Source: Argyresthia goedartella (lineage: Eukaryota > Arthropoda > Insecta > Lepidoptera > Argyresthiidae). Taken from it: 64,000 nt of DNA. The notes under the pieces are model-generated. The model ran no database searches. It had not been told where the DNA came from and saw nothing but the letters and a program-made list of their open reading frames with translations. Position numbers and translations under genes: made by a program. Below, in pieces: positions 12,730 to 22,438 of the stretch (positions are counted from its first letter, which is position 1; every line of letters begins with the position of its first letter). The stretch covers positions 23,468,715 through 23,532,714 of the forward strand of contig OX463829.1 of NCBI GenBank assembly GCA_949825045.1, in the 5' to 3' direction.

Positions 12730-15700
12730 GTCATTGTTACTGATTGTGTACGTAAGTATGTTTCGTCTCTGTATTTATTATTATTATTTTGCTTAATTTT
12801 ATTTATTTCAGTTTGGGGAAAAACCGACGAAAAAAAGACAATTCTGTAATTATCTGCTGTGTCCTACCTCTGGATGACGACGATCCATGGGCGAGAATAT
12901 ATTTTCCTGACTCCGAAGAGTCAACCAAACACCGTGTAGCTCGATCAACAAGCGCAGAATTAGAAAAGGCAACGAATCAAAGGAAAGCAATGTTATTCAA
13001 ACCGTTTGATGGTTTACATACCGTTAGAACTACAACACCGAAACAATCAAAAAGAATAGTTTCCCCTGAAGAAGACGATGAAGACCCCTATGAAAATATT
13101 CGCAATCCAATATTTAGACCAAGACCGAAACCCAACAAGAAACCTTCAAGTTTTGCATCCGAAAATGCTTACGGAGCTCAACAAGATTACGAATATTATG
13201 ATAATGTTTATTCAGAAGAGCTACCCAAACCTGGACTCACCGGGTTATATTCTGATAATGGTCAGAATCATGGTCAGGCAACGTGGACAGTGCCTATATT
13301 TAACTCAGAAGAAAGTGAAGAAAACTTGAGTGTAGGATATGGACCTTCCACCGCGGACCCTAGGATCGGTAAGTAAGGTACCACATAGAACGAAGTATTT
13401 CAATATTTAAACAATCTTAAAAAATCTTAAATCATTGCAGATTATCGCAAACCCATAGGGTCAGGGAAGCCAATCAAATGTAAAACCCCAGTAAAAGTAT
13501 CCAGTATTTCGGAAGAATCCACCTATGAAACAGGAAGTCAAACCATAACCTACCACTCGAAACCAGACTTCCAGGTGCTGCAGGGATTTAAACTTCTCAA
13601 CCTTGTCCAAAACAGAAATAGATCATATTTAAAACATTCAAGAAAAACCACAGCAGAAAGTAAAAGTAATAACGATCAGGAATCAGAGGCAGGGGAAGCT
13701 GATGATGATTATAGCGATTTTATTGATCAAAATAAACAAGTGTACAGCGAATGTGGAAAATCTGCGAAAGTTCAATCTTATGACGGTAATATCAAACAAA
13801 TATCAGACAGCATTTCTGCTCCAACTTAAGACTGAATAATTTTATAAACTTGCAGATAGAGGCTCCGGAGAGGCCCATCAAAAGTCTCACCCCTGGCTCT
13901 GCATGGTATCACGTTCTCGGCGACAACAGAGCACCCTGTGTCATGCTACCCTGGTACACCCACGGGCTGCCATCACAGCTGCCAACTGCGTTTATGGGTA
14001 TTTGATCGCTTTTCATCCAACTGTAGCGAAGTGGAAACAGGAGGGTTTGTTTGACGAATTTTGGTTGTGTTTGACCTGTTTGTTTTTATGTATGTATGTA
14101 TTTTTGTTCCTTTGTCCCCTCGTAACTAATCTATGGCTCAACTGATTTGGATAAATAATACGTCATTGACCGAGCGAGCGAAGCATCCCCATTTCAGCGT
14201 AGGTAAGAGTGCTTCCGTTTATAGCGAAATCAAATCATAAATTTAAAATAAGTTTTTCGAACTTCTGGCGAGGATCTCATTTATTTTTTCAGAAACCTCA
14301 AATGCTTAGGTAAAAATAAATAATGCAAATAGGCAACAAACGACCATTCCCTACCCTTACCTCCGAAACTACTGATCCTATGTTTTTTTTTTATAAAATA
14401 CGTAATATCGGAAAATAATGACAAATGTATGGTTTAAGTAGAGGGGTGCAAAATAAATACAATGTGTTATGTGACCCAAACACCATTTACGTGTGCCAAA
14501 TTTCAACTTAGGTTCAGAATTCGGTCGTTTTATATTACTATTTCATAATTTACATACCCAACACATGAGTGATCCTACAATGGTTCCGTTATTTCGTTTT
14601 ATGGTACGGAACGCTAAAAAACCTGACTGCCATACACTAAAAAGCACAAAACAAGCAGATAAGGTAAATATTGAGATTAGGTAAGATTTTTATGGTTAAA
14701 TTAAATTACATTTAAATGCGGGCGTGACTAATAAATTTTTAATAAACACTTATAAATAATGATTTCATCGATTCTCATTAATTACGTTAAGTCTTATCTA
14801 CTTGTTTTGTGCTCTTAGTCCACCGAAGTCGGTTTTTTTTTGTTGTTTTTTTTTTATCGTATCATAATATATCGTATATTACCCATCTTTTATAATTTCT
14901 TTCACGACATTTAGAGACTTTCACTTCTTAGACATTCAAACTTCCTCACATACCCACTCCACCGACTGAAAATGCTGGAAATACTAGTCTTGGCTTGGGG
15001 CGAGGCGACACGCGGGGTTGCGGGGCGCGGGACGCAGTGAGTTGCGCCTGCGCAGATCTAGCCGCGGTAGAGTGAACGCAAAATTTGTTTTGCCGTTGCG
15101 TGGTTCCTCTGACGTCACGTCAACGATATCCCGTGCGTAGACTGAGCCGCCACACACTCCTCTACCGAGACCGTTGCTACGGTCGATAGTAGTCTAGGAA
15201 TCGTACGCCACTTCTACTTTTTGTGGTCTTTCCGTGATACGAGTTGACACTTGGAACAAATGGAATAATTGTAGAGTTAGCCACCGGGATGGCTGCTGGG
15301 ACAGTAACTGAAATAGTGTCTGGAACAGTGGCCTCATCATCTTTGGTGACATCATCATCATAGGCGGTCGTACTATGGCATGTATGTGACCTTCCGGATT
15401 ACCTCCGTATTCCAGTGCTTCACCTGGCGAGGTCATTGTCTACGCTGGAGTATGGGACTTGAACGATGATCCTAAGAAGAACCAGCAACGAATGGCCTCC
15501 ATCCACGTGCACCCTCGCTACAGACCGGGAAATCTGAAAAATGACCTCGCTATACTGGTAATTAAGACATCACGAACTCAATCAAAATAGGTACTACTCA
15601 AAATAGGTACTACTCAGAATAGCGGTCCAGCAAGATTGACTGGGATTAACTAAGTAGGTATGTAGATGTAACTTATCTGTCACCGGAAGATAGTCAAAAC

Positions 15701-18700
15701 CGTTAGTTGATAAACTAACGCGGTAGTTGATCAACTATCGACAGTAAACCAGACCGACAGTGTTTAGAATTTACGATTCTTTATATTTTTTTACATGTAA
15801 GAACATGTCAACCTAACACGAAGACTATTAGGGGGCTTCGCTGCGCTCGCCCCCTCTAGTCTTCATCTAAGCTACCGCAATGTTTGCCCTGGTATTTCGT
15901 TTGCAATTCAAGTTTAAACTAGTTTACTATTTAACAGTTTTAACCGTTGGTTGATCAACTAACGCGTCATATAGTAAGCAGTACGCTACAGTTTATTATC
16001 TGTCGATAGTTGACCAAATTACGAGAAAAAAAACGTTAGTATAAATCGACTAACGGTTTTGACTATCTTACGGTGACATATCTAATCTGTGGTAGTCTAC
16101 CTACTTCATTCAGAATACGCCACTTATGTATGTAAGTACTTCTGAAATTGCAGTGTCTATCAGCCCTCTCCCATGAAAAGGTTTTGATCCGCATTAGGGC
16201 CCGTTCCAGGTAGAACGGCCGGTCGCCTGTAACGTCTGGCTCTGAGAGTTTGGTTAAGAATGCTACTATGTGCTACCTTTAATATAGTAAAAAAATTGCT
16301 ACTTTTGCTAATTTTAAAATTGCTAATTTTCAGGGTATCGGGGCGGGATAACATTGCATGCCATGCTGACCCTGTACTGATATCACATATCTCGCGCCAT
16401 ACAGACCCCACGATACTCCTTTTCCACGGTTTGTTCCCATTACCTCGCTTCTCGCTACGCCGCTCTGCGCCTGCAACGCATTCCCACGATGTCGCTCGGG
16501 CTTCGTGCCCATTCCTACTATGGCGCTCGCACATTAAGGGCAAGCATCGGCAAGAGCAAGATAAATTCTATTCAAGATATATTTTATTTGCTAAATCCAA
16601 GGATACGCCTTGGACCCACCCTGGGGGTATGGTGGGACTGAACCATACCCCCATAGTAGTGTTGGATATCGCTTCGTAATCATCCAAGTTTTTGAAGCGT
16701 GCGCAATTGTGCCTCTGCCACCACAAATGGGAAAAGTCACATCTTTTCCCATATGGGGTGACAGGTACTTGCTTATCAATTCAGTGTTCATTACCTCCTT
16801 CAAAGGTCTGCTGCCCTGGTACTTTGTGGCAGAAAAAACGCTAGATAGATAGATACAGGTAGAATATTTGACTGCACGCATCTTCGGCAAAAATGGTATT
16901 TTGACGAAAAGCAGTTTTGACTAAAAGGTACACTCGGCGCCACGAATAAAGAGCTCTCGGAGAAACTGGCGGGGATTACTGCGCATGTGTACAGTCGCGG
17001 CATAATTCCGAAGTGCGTTTTTAGGGTTAGTGTGAAGGAATGAGTGTTCAGGACTTTCTTCACTTCTATTTTTTCTCTGTTTGATATTTTGTTGATTGGG
17101 ATATTAGCCGATGTAAATAATGGACTTTGTGTCAAATAAACTATAGGTACTCTCTATTGACAACATTTGTTAACGTCAAGGTTGAAACCTATATATAAAT
17201 AACCCCCTAGCATAGAATGCCCCTAGTCACTAGGGCCTAGTGAATATAGATACTTGTAGTAATAGTCCTGCACACTCTTTTCTTCCCGCTGACTAATAAT
17301 TTGTACAATTAATTACAATTAAACCACAATTAAGTTTTTCATCAGACTTCTTCATCAGTATTTCATCAGACTCTTTTTTGATATAACAGTTCACATGGTA
17401 AACCATTTTTCTAGCTTGCCTAGTCAGTACTTTATTTTTCGGCATTTTCGACCGGGGCGAAAGATAACGTTGGGTAATATTGTATGCGACTGTACTCAAG
17501 AAGCTTCGAGACGTGCTTTCGGTGCGGGCATCGGGAAGCGACTGATCAACGAATCAGGTGCCGGCGCTGACTACCGCCCCCGTCGCTCCTCACTTCCCCG
17601 CGCCAAACACTTGTGAAAAGTGACTACTGCGCATTCAAGGACAAAGCTCTTTAGTCGTGGCGCCGAGTATACCTATTTGACGAAACGCACCTTTGGCAAA
17701 AATGGGTTAATGACGAAACGCAGTTTTGACGATATGCATAAAACTCCTGGATTTACAGCCGTCGACGCCCGCTCTGCTCATTACTGACAGCAGGATGGCG
17801 AAATACAAATTCAACGAAAGAGATCTGATGATCTTCGTTTTGCGTCCTGAGTGGTCAGGTGTGACGTTCCGATTTTCCGAAACTAAATCCGAATTGAAAC
17901 TAATAGCCCATCCGCACGCTTGGCAAGCCTCCACAAGCTGTCACAATTTCAAGCGTGTGGATAGGTCGTTTGGCTTGGCTTGAGTTGCGTGCGTAGGCTT
18001 GCGAGAGCTTGTAGCCGTCAGTTTTTTGGTTATAAGTCAAAGGGATTTGCTGCAAACGCTTGCGAAGCGTCCACACGCTTGTGCTTACTCAGTGAGTGAC
18101 TGAGTAGGCACTGTGCCTCTGCCACCTCGCATGTGAACAGGCACGATCAGGTATATGTAGGTAGTTGTCTTCTTAGTCGTAGCACTTTTGACAGAGTGGT
18201 CGTGGTCGTCATTTCGGTCGGGAGACCCGCCTCACAATTCGTCGCCATTCTTCTCTGAGGGCTGCTTTGGTAGAGGGGGTCATCCGGTGCTGCCTTGATT
18301 TGGTCCGTGCGTCTCATTGGTGATCTACCACGCATTCGGGTGCCCTCTACTCTGCCCTGTACCACCAGTCGCTCGATGGATGTTACTTCAATTATTTCCT
18401 TGAGGTTATAGAATATTTTATCGGGCGGGTTAGGCCATTTAAAATAATTTCCAGTATGTAGTCAATGTCATTGTACTTATTTCGTATTTGTTCTTTCTCA
18501 AACTTTAGATCTTGCCTGGAAAATACTGACCTTCATACTTAATTATAACGAAACTTCCTATCAAAAATTCCTGATTTTATTTGGTTTACTTGCTTTTGAA
18601 GATGCAATTTTGCTTAAAAGCAAATTCTCTAAGTCCGCTTCTATGGGATCAAGGTCTAGTTGATTCTTTGCAATTGTTATTATTGCTCTTTCTGGTTCAT

Positions 18701-21086
18701 TTTCTTCGTCATGTTTTTAATTATAACTAATATCACGTCCAGCGTATGAAATCTCCACATCTGTCTTCTGAAGTTGTATCTTCTTGAAAGATCTTCTTTG
18801 TTTTCTTAATCTTATTTTTATAAAAATAAAAGTAAGATTTACTTTTTAACAGTTAACTGTTAACCAATGAAAAGAAAACTTTTCATTGGTTAACTGTTCT
18901 TTTAGTATATTTTTTTCTATTATCTGTCTTGCTCTTTCTTCTTTTTCTTACTGTTTTTTCTTTTTCTCAGTTTCTTTTTTCTCGTGATAATATTTCCAAG
19001 CTTTACTTGTAACTGTTGATGGTTTTTTCTCTCGTTTCATTCTCTTCTTATTATTCTTTAAAAAAATACCATTGATATTGTCGTATATACATCATGACTA
19101 GTTTTCTGTACAATTCCCTTTTACCAGAGTGAACTAGTAGTCGCAACTATCCTTAGAGTTGTCACATATACTACGAAAAAAATTGTATGGCGTACCAGAA
19201 TCTGGTTATAGATACGAGATTTTTTTTTCCGTGTAACCAACAAATAATTGTAACAAAGATATGACTCTTTCGGCCTTAAAGGTACCAAGTAACATGGAAT
19301 GTATAACACACTTTGAATAATAATGGCTAAACTAACACCCTTAAACAAAAACAATTTAGAGCGGCGTTGCGGGAACCTTTACTTAACGAGGAGCGAGGCA
19401 ACGGGAGTAGGTTCAAAGTGTAAGCGAGGAGCGGCATAAAGGGGGAGCGAGGCAAAGGGAACAAATCTTTTCCACACCGCCCCACTACCGCAGGCACTTA
19501 TTAAGCGCTAGGGTATAAATAAAGCGGCGCCCATTAATTACATGAGGCGTTTTTTACGATTTTCTGACCCCCCGCCTCCTGGTTATGAGCTGTCGTGAGA
19601 CGAAGACGAACCCCACTCCCGCTTCTCTCACGTGAGCTTTTTGATTTGTATCATTAGTGTAAATGCGTTGCATTTTTTAAACACACAATTTGTTTCATAA
19701 TTTTTATTTGAGACTAATATTTTGCCATATTTTAGTGAAGAAACATGTTTTACTTTAATTGAACCCAATGTTACACTATTCTAGGGGGGGAAAAGTGATA
19801 TTTTCCGACACCCCCTCGTGAGATTTGGTGAGATTGGCTTGACCCCCCAAACCCTTAACACCTCACGTAAATCATGGAAGCCGGCTAAAGTGTTTGTTTC
19901 CGGCAGCACTGGCCTCGGGCTCTGCGTGTGGGCCTCACAGTCCACCCTGCCTGCCTCGCAGACCCACGAGTTGGCGACTCCTGCGCGTTCGTGGGCTGGG
20001 GAGGCTTTGGTCAAGGTATTATACATCGTGGACGATGCTTCAACAATTTGAACAATCTAATTGTAAAATCAACGTTTCATCTCTTTTAAAAAAGTCTTAA
20101 CCCTCGACATAGCCAAGATTATGTAAAATTAACATCTTTGGATGTTTTAACTTAACTTTGAGACTTAGCTTCTTTCTAGTTAGATAGTAATCTCTAATGA
20201 AATTCCCAGCGGTCCAGAACAGACCTCGATTGCAGCGAGCCTCCATACTGACACCTCGTGAATGCACCAGCTGCTCCACCAAGCAGCAATCTGACAAGTT
20301 TCCCACGGAATCCTTCTGCGCTTCAGTCAACTCTAAGGGATGTGTGGTAAGGATATGTAATTTTAATGTTTGATTCTCTACCTCTGACAAAGTCGGCGAA
20401 AGACTGCCGAAACCGTAAGCAATAGCAATCCAATGAAGTTTTTTGAATTTTTCATTTGTTAAACCAAATTCACTCACTTTCGGATCACACCAGGACTTTT
20501 TTCGAATGTTTGCAATGTTAGTGAGGCTGCTTTGTTGTTATTCTTGTTACTCTCTATGGTTTCTGGGTCCCAATCAGTACAAGATTGTTCGGAGGGTTCC
20601 ACGAATCGGGTGACAGCAGTGACAGTGCTGTCTGAGACTAATTTTGATAATTGATGGCCTTACTAATAAATAAGTTATTCACACTTTAACTTATAACAGT
20701 CTTTTGTCCTTTTCATGTCGATTAAATGTCAAATGTCAAAGCAAGACAAAACACTGTATAAGTTACACAGTGAATAACTTCTTTTATTAGTAAGGCCGTG
20801 AGTGTAGAAGTTCAACATTACGTGTTCCATTTGTTTGTACTCATTATTTACCATGCAAAATAAAGTATATTGAAGTATTTAAGTTCTACAACAGAATAAA
20901 TATAGTACTCTGTTTTTCTACACGCAGACAGGCGTAGGTGGTTCTTTGGTCTGCAGTAGCAACGGTCGGCGGGCATCTGTTGGCGTCGTCATATGGCGGG
21001 ATAGCTGTGACGTCACATCCCCTCTCGTACTCCTACCTGCGCACGAGTGGACAATCAGGGCACTCTCCACACTGAACATTATTTAG
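12041..21086 (+). CDS. Secreted serine protease homolog, catalytically dead, 8 exons
   Basis: Exons: 12041-12729, 12812-13368, 13441-13785, 13856-13997, 15416-15557, 19907-20015, 20210-20346, 20928-21086 (759 codons, phases agree at every junction). The start ATG at 12041 opens a signal peptide (about residues 1-19). Residues 47-120 are two near-identical 37-residue acidic repeats. A clip-like cysteine cluster follows (HICSY, EEEC, IICCVLPL) with fewer cysteines than a standard clip domain. After an acidic, low-complexity linker ending in CGKSAK comes a chymotrypsin-fold domain from about 535: HPWLCMV, TAANC (Asn574 where His is expected), NDLAIL (Asp621 kept), CAFVGWGG, FPTESFCAS, and TGVGGSLVC (Val710 where Ser is expected). 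Such homologs act as cofactors or decoys in melanization, matrix or developmental proteolysis; that role is known for the family and only inferred here. No IVGG activation site is visible. Confidence 0.9.
12179..12400 (+). repeat. Two tandem 111-bp coding repeats
   Basis: Copies at 12179-12289 and 12290-12400 encode ELNEFDNDEYDTIVFEND and REGK-ending 37-residue units differing at very few positions. The period is an exact multiple of 3, so the frame is kept. Likely a recent duplication in a disordered acidic region. Confidence 0.95.
12812..13368 (+). CDS. Protease homolog exon 2
   Basis: The acceptor TTATTTCAG ends at 12811 and the donor ATCG|GTAAGTAA is at 13369. Encodes the CC pair of the clip-like region (VIICCVLPLDDDDPW) and a long acidic/basic linker with NPIFRPRPKPNKKP. 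Confidence 0.9.
13441..13785 (+). CDS. Protease homolog exon 3
   Basis: The acceptor CATTGCAG ends at 13440; the donor GACG|GTAATA at 13786 is phase 1. Linker rich in Ser, Glu and Asp ending YSECGKSAKVQSYD, where the cysteine could link to the protease-like domain. Confidence 0.88.
13856..13997 (+). CDS. Protease homolog exon 4, contains His-to-Asn site
   Basis: The acceptor ACTTGCAG ends at 13855; the donor is TATGG|GTATTT at 13998. Encodes HPWLCMV, CHATLVHPRAAITAANCVYG. The expected active-site motif TAAHC is TAANC here. Confidence 0.92.
13998..15415 (+). other. Intron 4 of protease homolog
   Basis: Contains a short fragment of the CCCTAAAAA SINE-like family (GTACGGAACGCTAAAAAAC around 14602-14620), poly-T runs, and a GC-rich CpG-containing block at 14990-15180 that could be regulatory or a TE end. 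No exon was found. Confidence 0.6.
15416..15557 (+). CDS. Protease homolog exon 5, catalytic Asp kept
   Basis: The acceptor CGTATTCCAG ends at 15415; the donor CTG|GTAATT is at 15558 (phase 0). Encodes EVIVYAGVWDLNDD, IHVHPRY and NLKNDLAIL, the Asp102-equivalent motif. Confidence 0.92.
15671..16090. mobile_element. TIR element (MITE) in intron 5
   Basis: The left arm TGTCACCGGAAGATAGTC...AAAACCGTTAG and the inverted right arm (CTAACGGTTTTGACTATC...TTACGGTGACA) match over about 40 bp. Inside are further small inverted units (GTTAGTTGAT...ATCAACTA) and, in the middle (about 15800-15880), a GC-rich palindromic module (GGGGGCTTCGC...GCCCCC) followed by AAGCTACCGCA. No coding capacity. Confidence 0.85.
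16927..17673. mobile_element. TIR element, about 750 bp, in intron 5
   Basis: The left end GGTACACTCGGCGCCACGA and TAAAGAGCT are repeated inverted at the right end (AGCTCTTTAGTCGTGGCGC...CGAGTATACC). Both arms then share ACTGCGCAT. Outside both ends lie copies of TTTTGACGAAA-type repeats, possibly a target preference or part of a larger element. No transposase remains. Confidence 0.8.
18147..18400 (-). pseudogene. RTE-type LINE C-terminal remnant
   Basis: The minus-strand frame reads VQGRVEGTRMRGRSPMRR and TDQIKAA, matching the G(K/R)VEGxRxRGRxPxRWxDQ signature just after the reverse transcriptase of RTE-type elements. The rest of the ORF is decayed. It lies in intron 5 of the protease homolog. 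Confidence 0.6.
18849..18898. repeat. Small foldback in intron 5
   Basis: AACTGTTAACCAATGAAAAG pairs with CTTTTCATTGGTTAACTGTT around a few bases. Two mismatches. Confidence 0.75.
19907..20015 (+). CDS. Protease homolog exon 6
   Basis: The acceptor TTTCCGGCAG ends at 19906; the donor TCAAG|GTATTA is at 20016 (phase 1). Encodes VHPACLADPRVGDSC and AFVGWGGFGQ, the usual CxP...CxxxGWG segment of chymotrypsin-fold proteins. Confidence 0.9.
20210..20346 (+). CDS. Protease homolog exon 7
   Basis: The acceptor AATTCCCAG ends at 20209; the donor GTGTG|GTAAGG is at 20347 (phase 0). Encodes PRECTSCSTK, FPTESFCAS and SKGCV. The opposite-strand ORF of 126 codons here is a shadow. Confidence 0.9.
20656..20797. 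mobile_element. 142-bp MITE in intron 7
   Basis: GGCCTTACTAATAAA...AAGTTATTCAC at the left is repeated inverted at the right (GTGAATAACTT...TTTATTAGTAAGGCC). The arms of about 40 bp flank a short centre. Nonautonomous. Confidence 0.9.
20928..21086 (+). CDS. Protease homolog exon 8, Ser-to-Val site and stop
   Basis: The acceptor CTACACGCAG ends at 20927; the stop TAG is at 21084-21086. Encodes TGVGGSLVCSSNGRRASVGV...WRDSC. The expected GDSGGPLVC is TGVGGSLVC, so Asp, Ser and Pro of the motif are all replaced. Confidence 0.92.
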   Translation, partial: TGVGGSLVCSSNGRRASVGVVIWRDSCDVTSPLVLLPAHEWTIRALSTLNII

Positions 21087-21087
21087 A

Positions 21088-21093
21088 AATAAA
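21088..21093 (+). terminator. Poly(A) signal of protease homolog
   Basis: AATAAA begins two bases after the TAG stop, implying an extremely short 3' UTR. It faces the candidate SORL1 poly(A) cluster at 21116-21130. Confidence 0.6.
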
Positions 21094-21115
21094 ATCACAA
21101 AGTTGTCTGTTCGGG

Positions 21116-21130
21116 TTTATTTTATTTATT
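21116..21130 (-). terminator. Candidate SORL1 poly(A) signals
   Basis: On the minus strand this reads AATAAATAAAATAAA, three overlapping AATAAA hexamers, about 1.25 kb downstream of the SORL1 stop codon. No closer cluster of equal strength was noticed. Confidence 0.5.
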
Positions 21131-22376
21131 CGAAATGAAAAACCTCTAATAGAATTACAATAATTTTAGTTACACAAAAATAATCTACGGTTACAATGAA
21201 TTGCTTTTTGAATTTAAATATCGAAGGTTGTGTTTTATATATCTATACACAAGTTCGCTCGCCAATATCAGCTATGGGGTTGAATTAAATATCCGGTTCG
21301 GGGACGTTTGTGTGGATACGGAATAAATGAGATAGGAACTAAACATATAATAAACTATCTAAGAACTATATATCTTAGGAATGTCGAGATCGACCATAAT
21401 CATAACAGCTCAATAATTATTATGTTTATGTAATAAGTTTACTTATAACAATTCACAATTTACATAATTTCACAATTAAAATTGTACTTCAACTACCTAC
21501 CTAGTATTAGAAAAATATTTTTGGTGTCGAACTTACAATCATAACTCAAGGTTACCTTAACAAATCAACTGTGAATTTAATTTAATGAGCAATAATAATA
21601 TTTTTTTAAATAAAAGAAAACATCTTATATATATCCCTAATTGGATTAAATAAATTCCTTGAAAAGTCTTACATATTACAGCCCGTTCGTATCGGAACAT
21701 TTCGTTTGATATTTTCTAATGTCTTTTGGAATGAGATATAATAATGATACCAGACGAAATGTAGGCGACAATACCCAAGTCTTTTTCCCTTATAGTTCTC
21801 TGCCTAACGTTATCATAATAATACTCCAGGCATTAGTAAGCCATAGCAAAATAATTTACACAGGTTGACTTCAAATAAATTGTCCCACTATGTCCAACTT
21901 TTTAAATAGAATAGTAAAGTTATTTGGGCCTTCCATCGTTTCATCATGTAATAATAAACAGTCATTTTGTAACCCCAAATTATTAAATGAACAGTCCTGG
22001 GACGACTCTCTTAAATGAACGATCACAATACAAAAATGCAACTAAACATAGTCCTAAAACGACACATTTCAATACTATTAATGACAAGATTTTGGAGTAC
22101 AGTTAGCGCTATGAAAGTTCACCACACACAACAAGGAAGGCTCCGGCTCGCTCCCCGGTGATGGTGATAAATAACCAACGATCATTACAACGACAGGATT
22201 GACAGGATAATAAACAGAAGTTCTTTCTCTCGAACGTCGAAGAACTTGTAGGGTAAGTATTGTGGAGCCAAGACCAAAACCTGTGTACAATTTGTAGATC
22301 ATTCGTTGCTGTGTGTAGATATTCCTCAGAGAGCTGGTTATTATATAACAATGATCACATGTTGAGTTGACAATGC
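21131..22376 (-). other. Probable SORL1 3' UTR
   Basis: AT-rich with no supportable ORF or repeat; the extent depends on which poly(A) signal is used. Confidence 0.5.
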
Positions 22377-22438
22377 TCACGCTATGACGAGAGGCTCGTC
22401 GTCGGAGAAACCTTGGATCGGCAGCACATCGTCGTCAT
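22377..22438 (-). CDS. SORL1: SORL1 last exon: acidic cluster and sorting motif
   Basis: The minus-strand acceptor TATTTACAG borders 22438; the stop TGA is at 22379-22377. Encodes [19 protein letters not shown]; the acidic DDEPLVIA end matches the GGA-binding C terminus of vertebrate SORL1. The longer ORF running through it (to 22670) is intronic read-through. Confidence 0.93.

Noticed and set aside
16160..16543. Possible protease homolog exon between exons 5 and 6 (acceptor TTGCAG at about 16152)
   Set aside because: The in-phase reading gives no protease motif and soon stops, while exon 5 joins exon 6 at 19907 in phase with the expected motif order.
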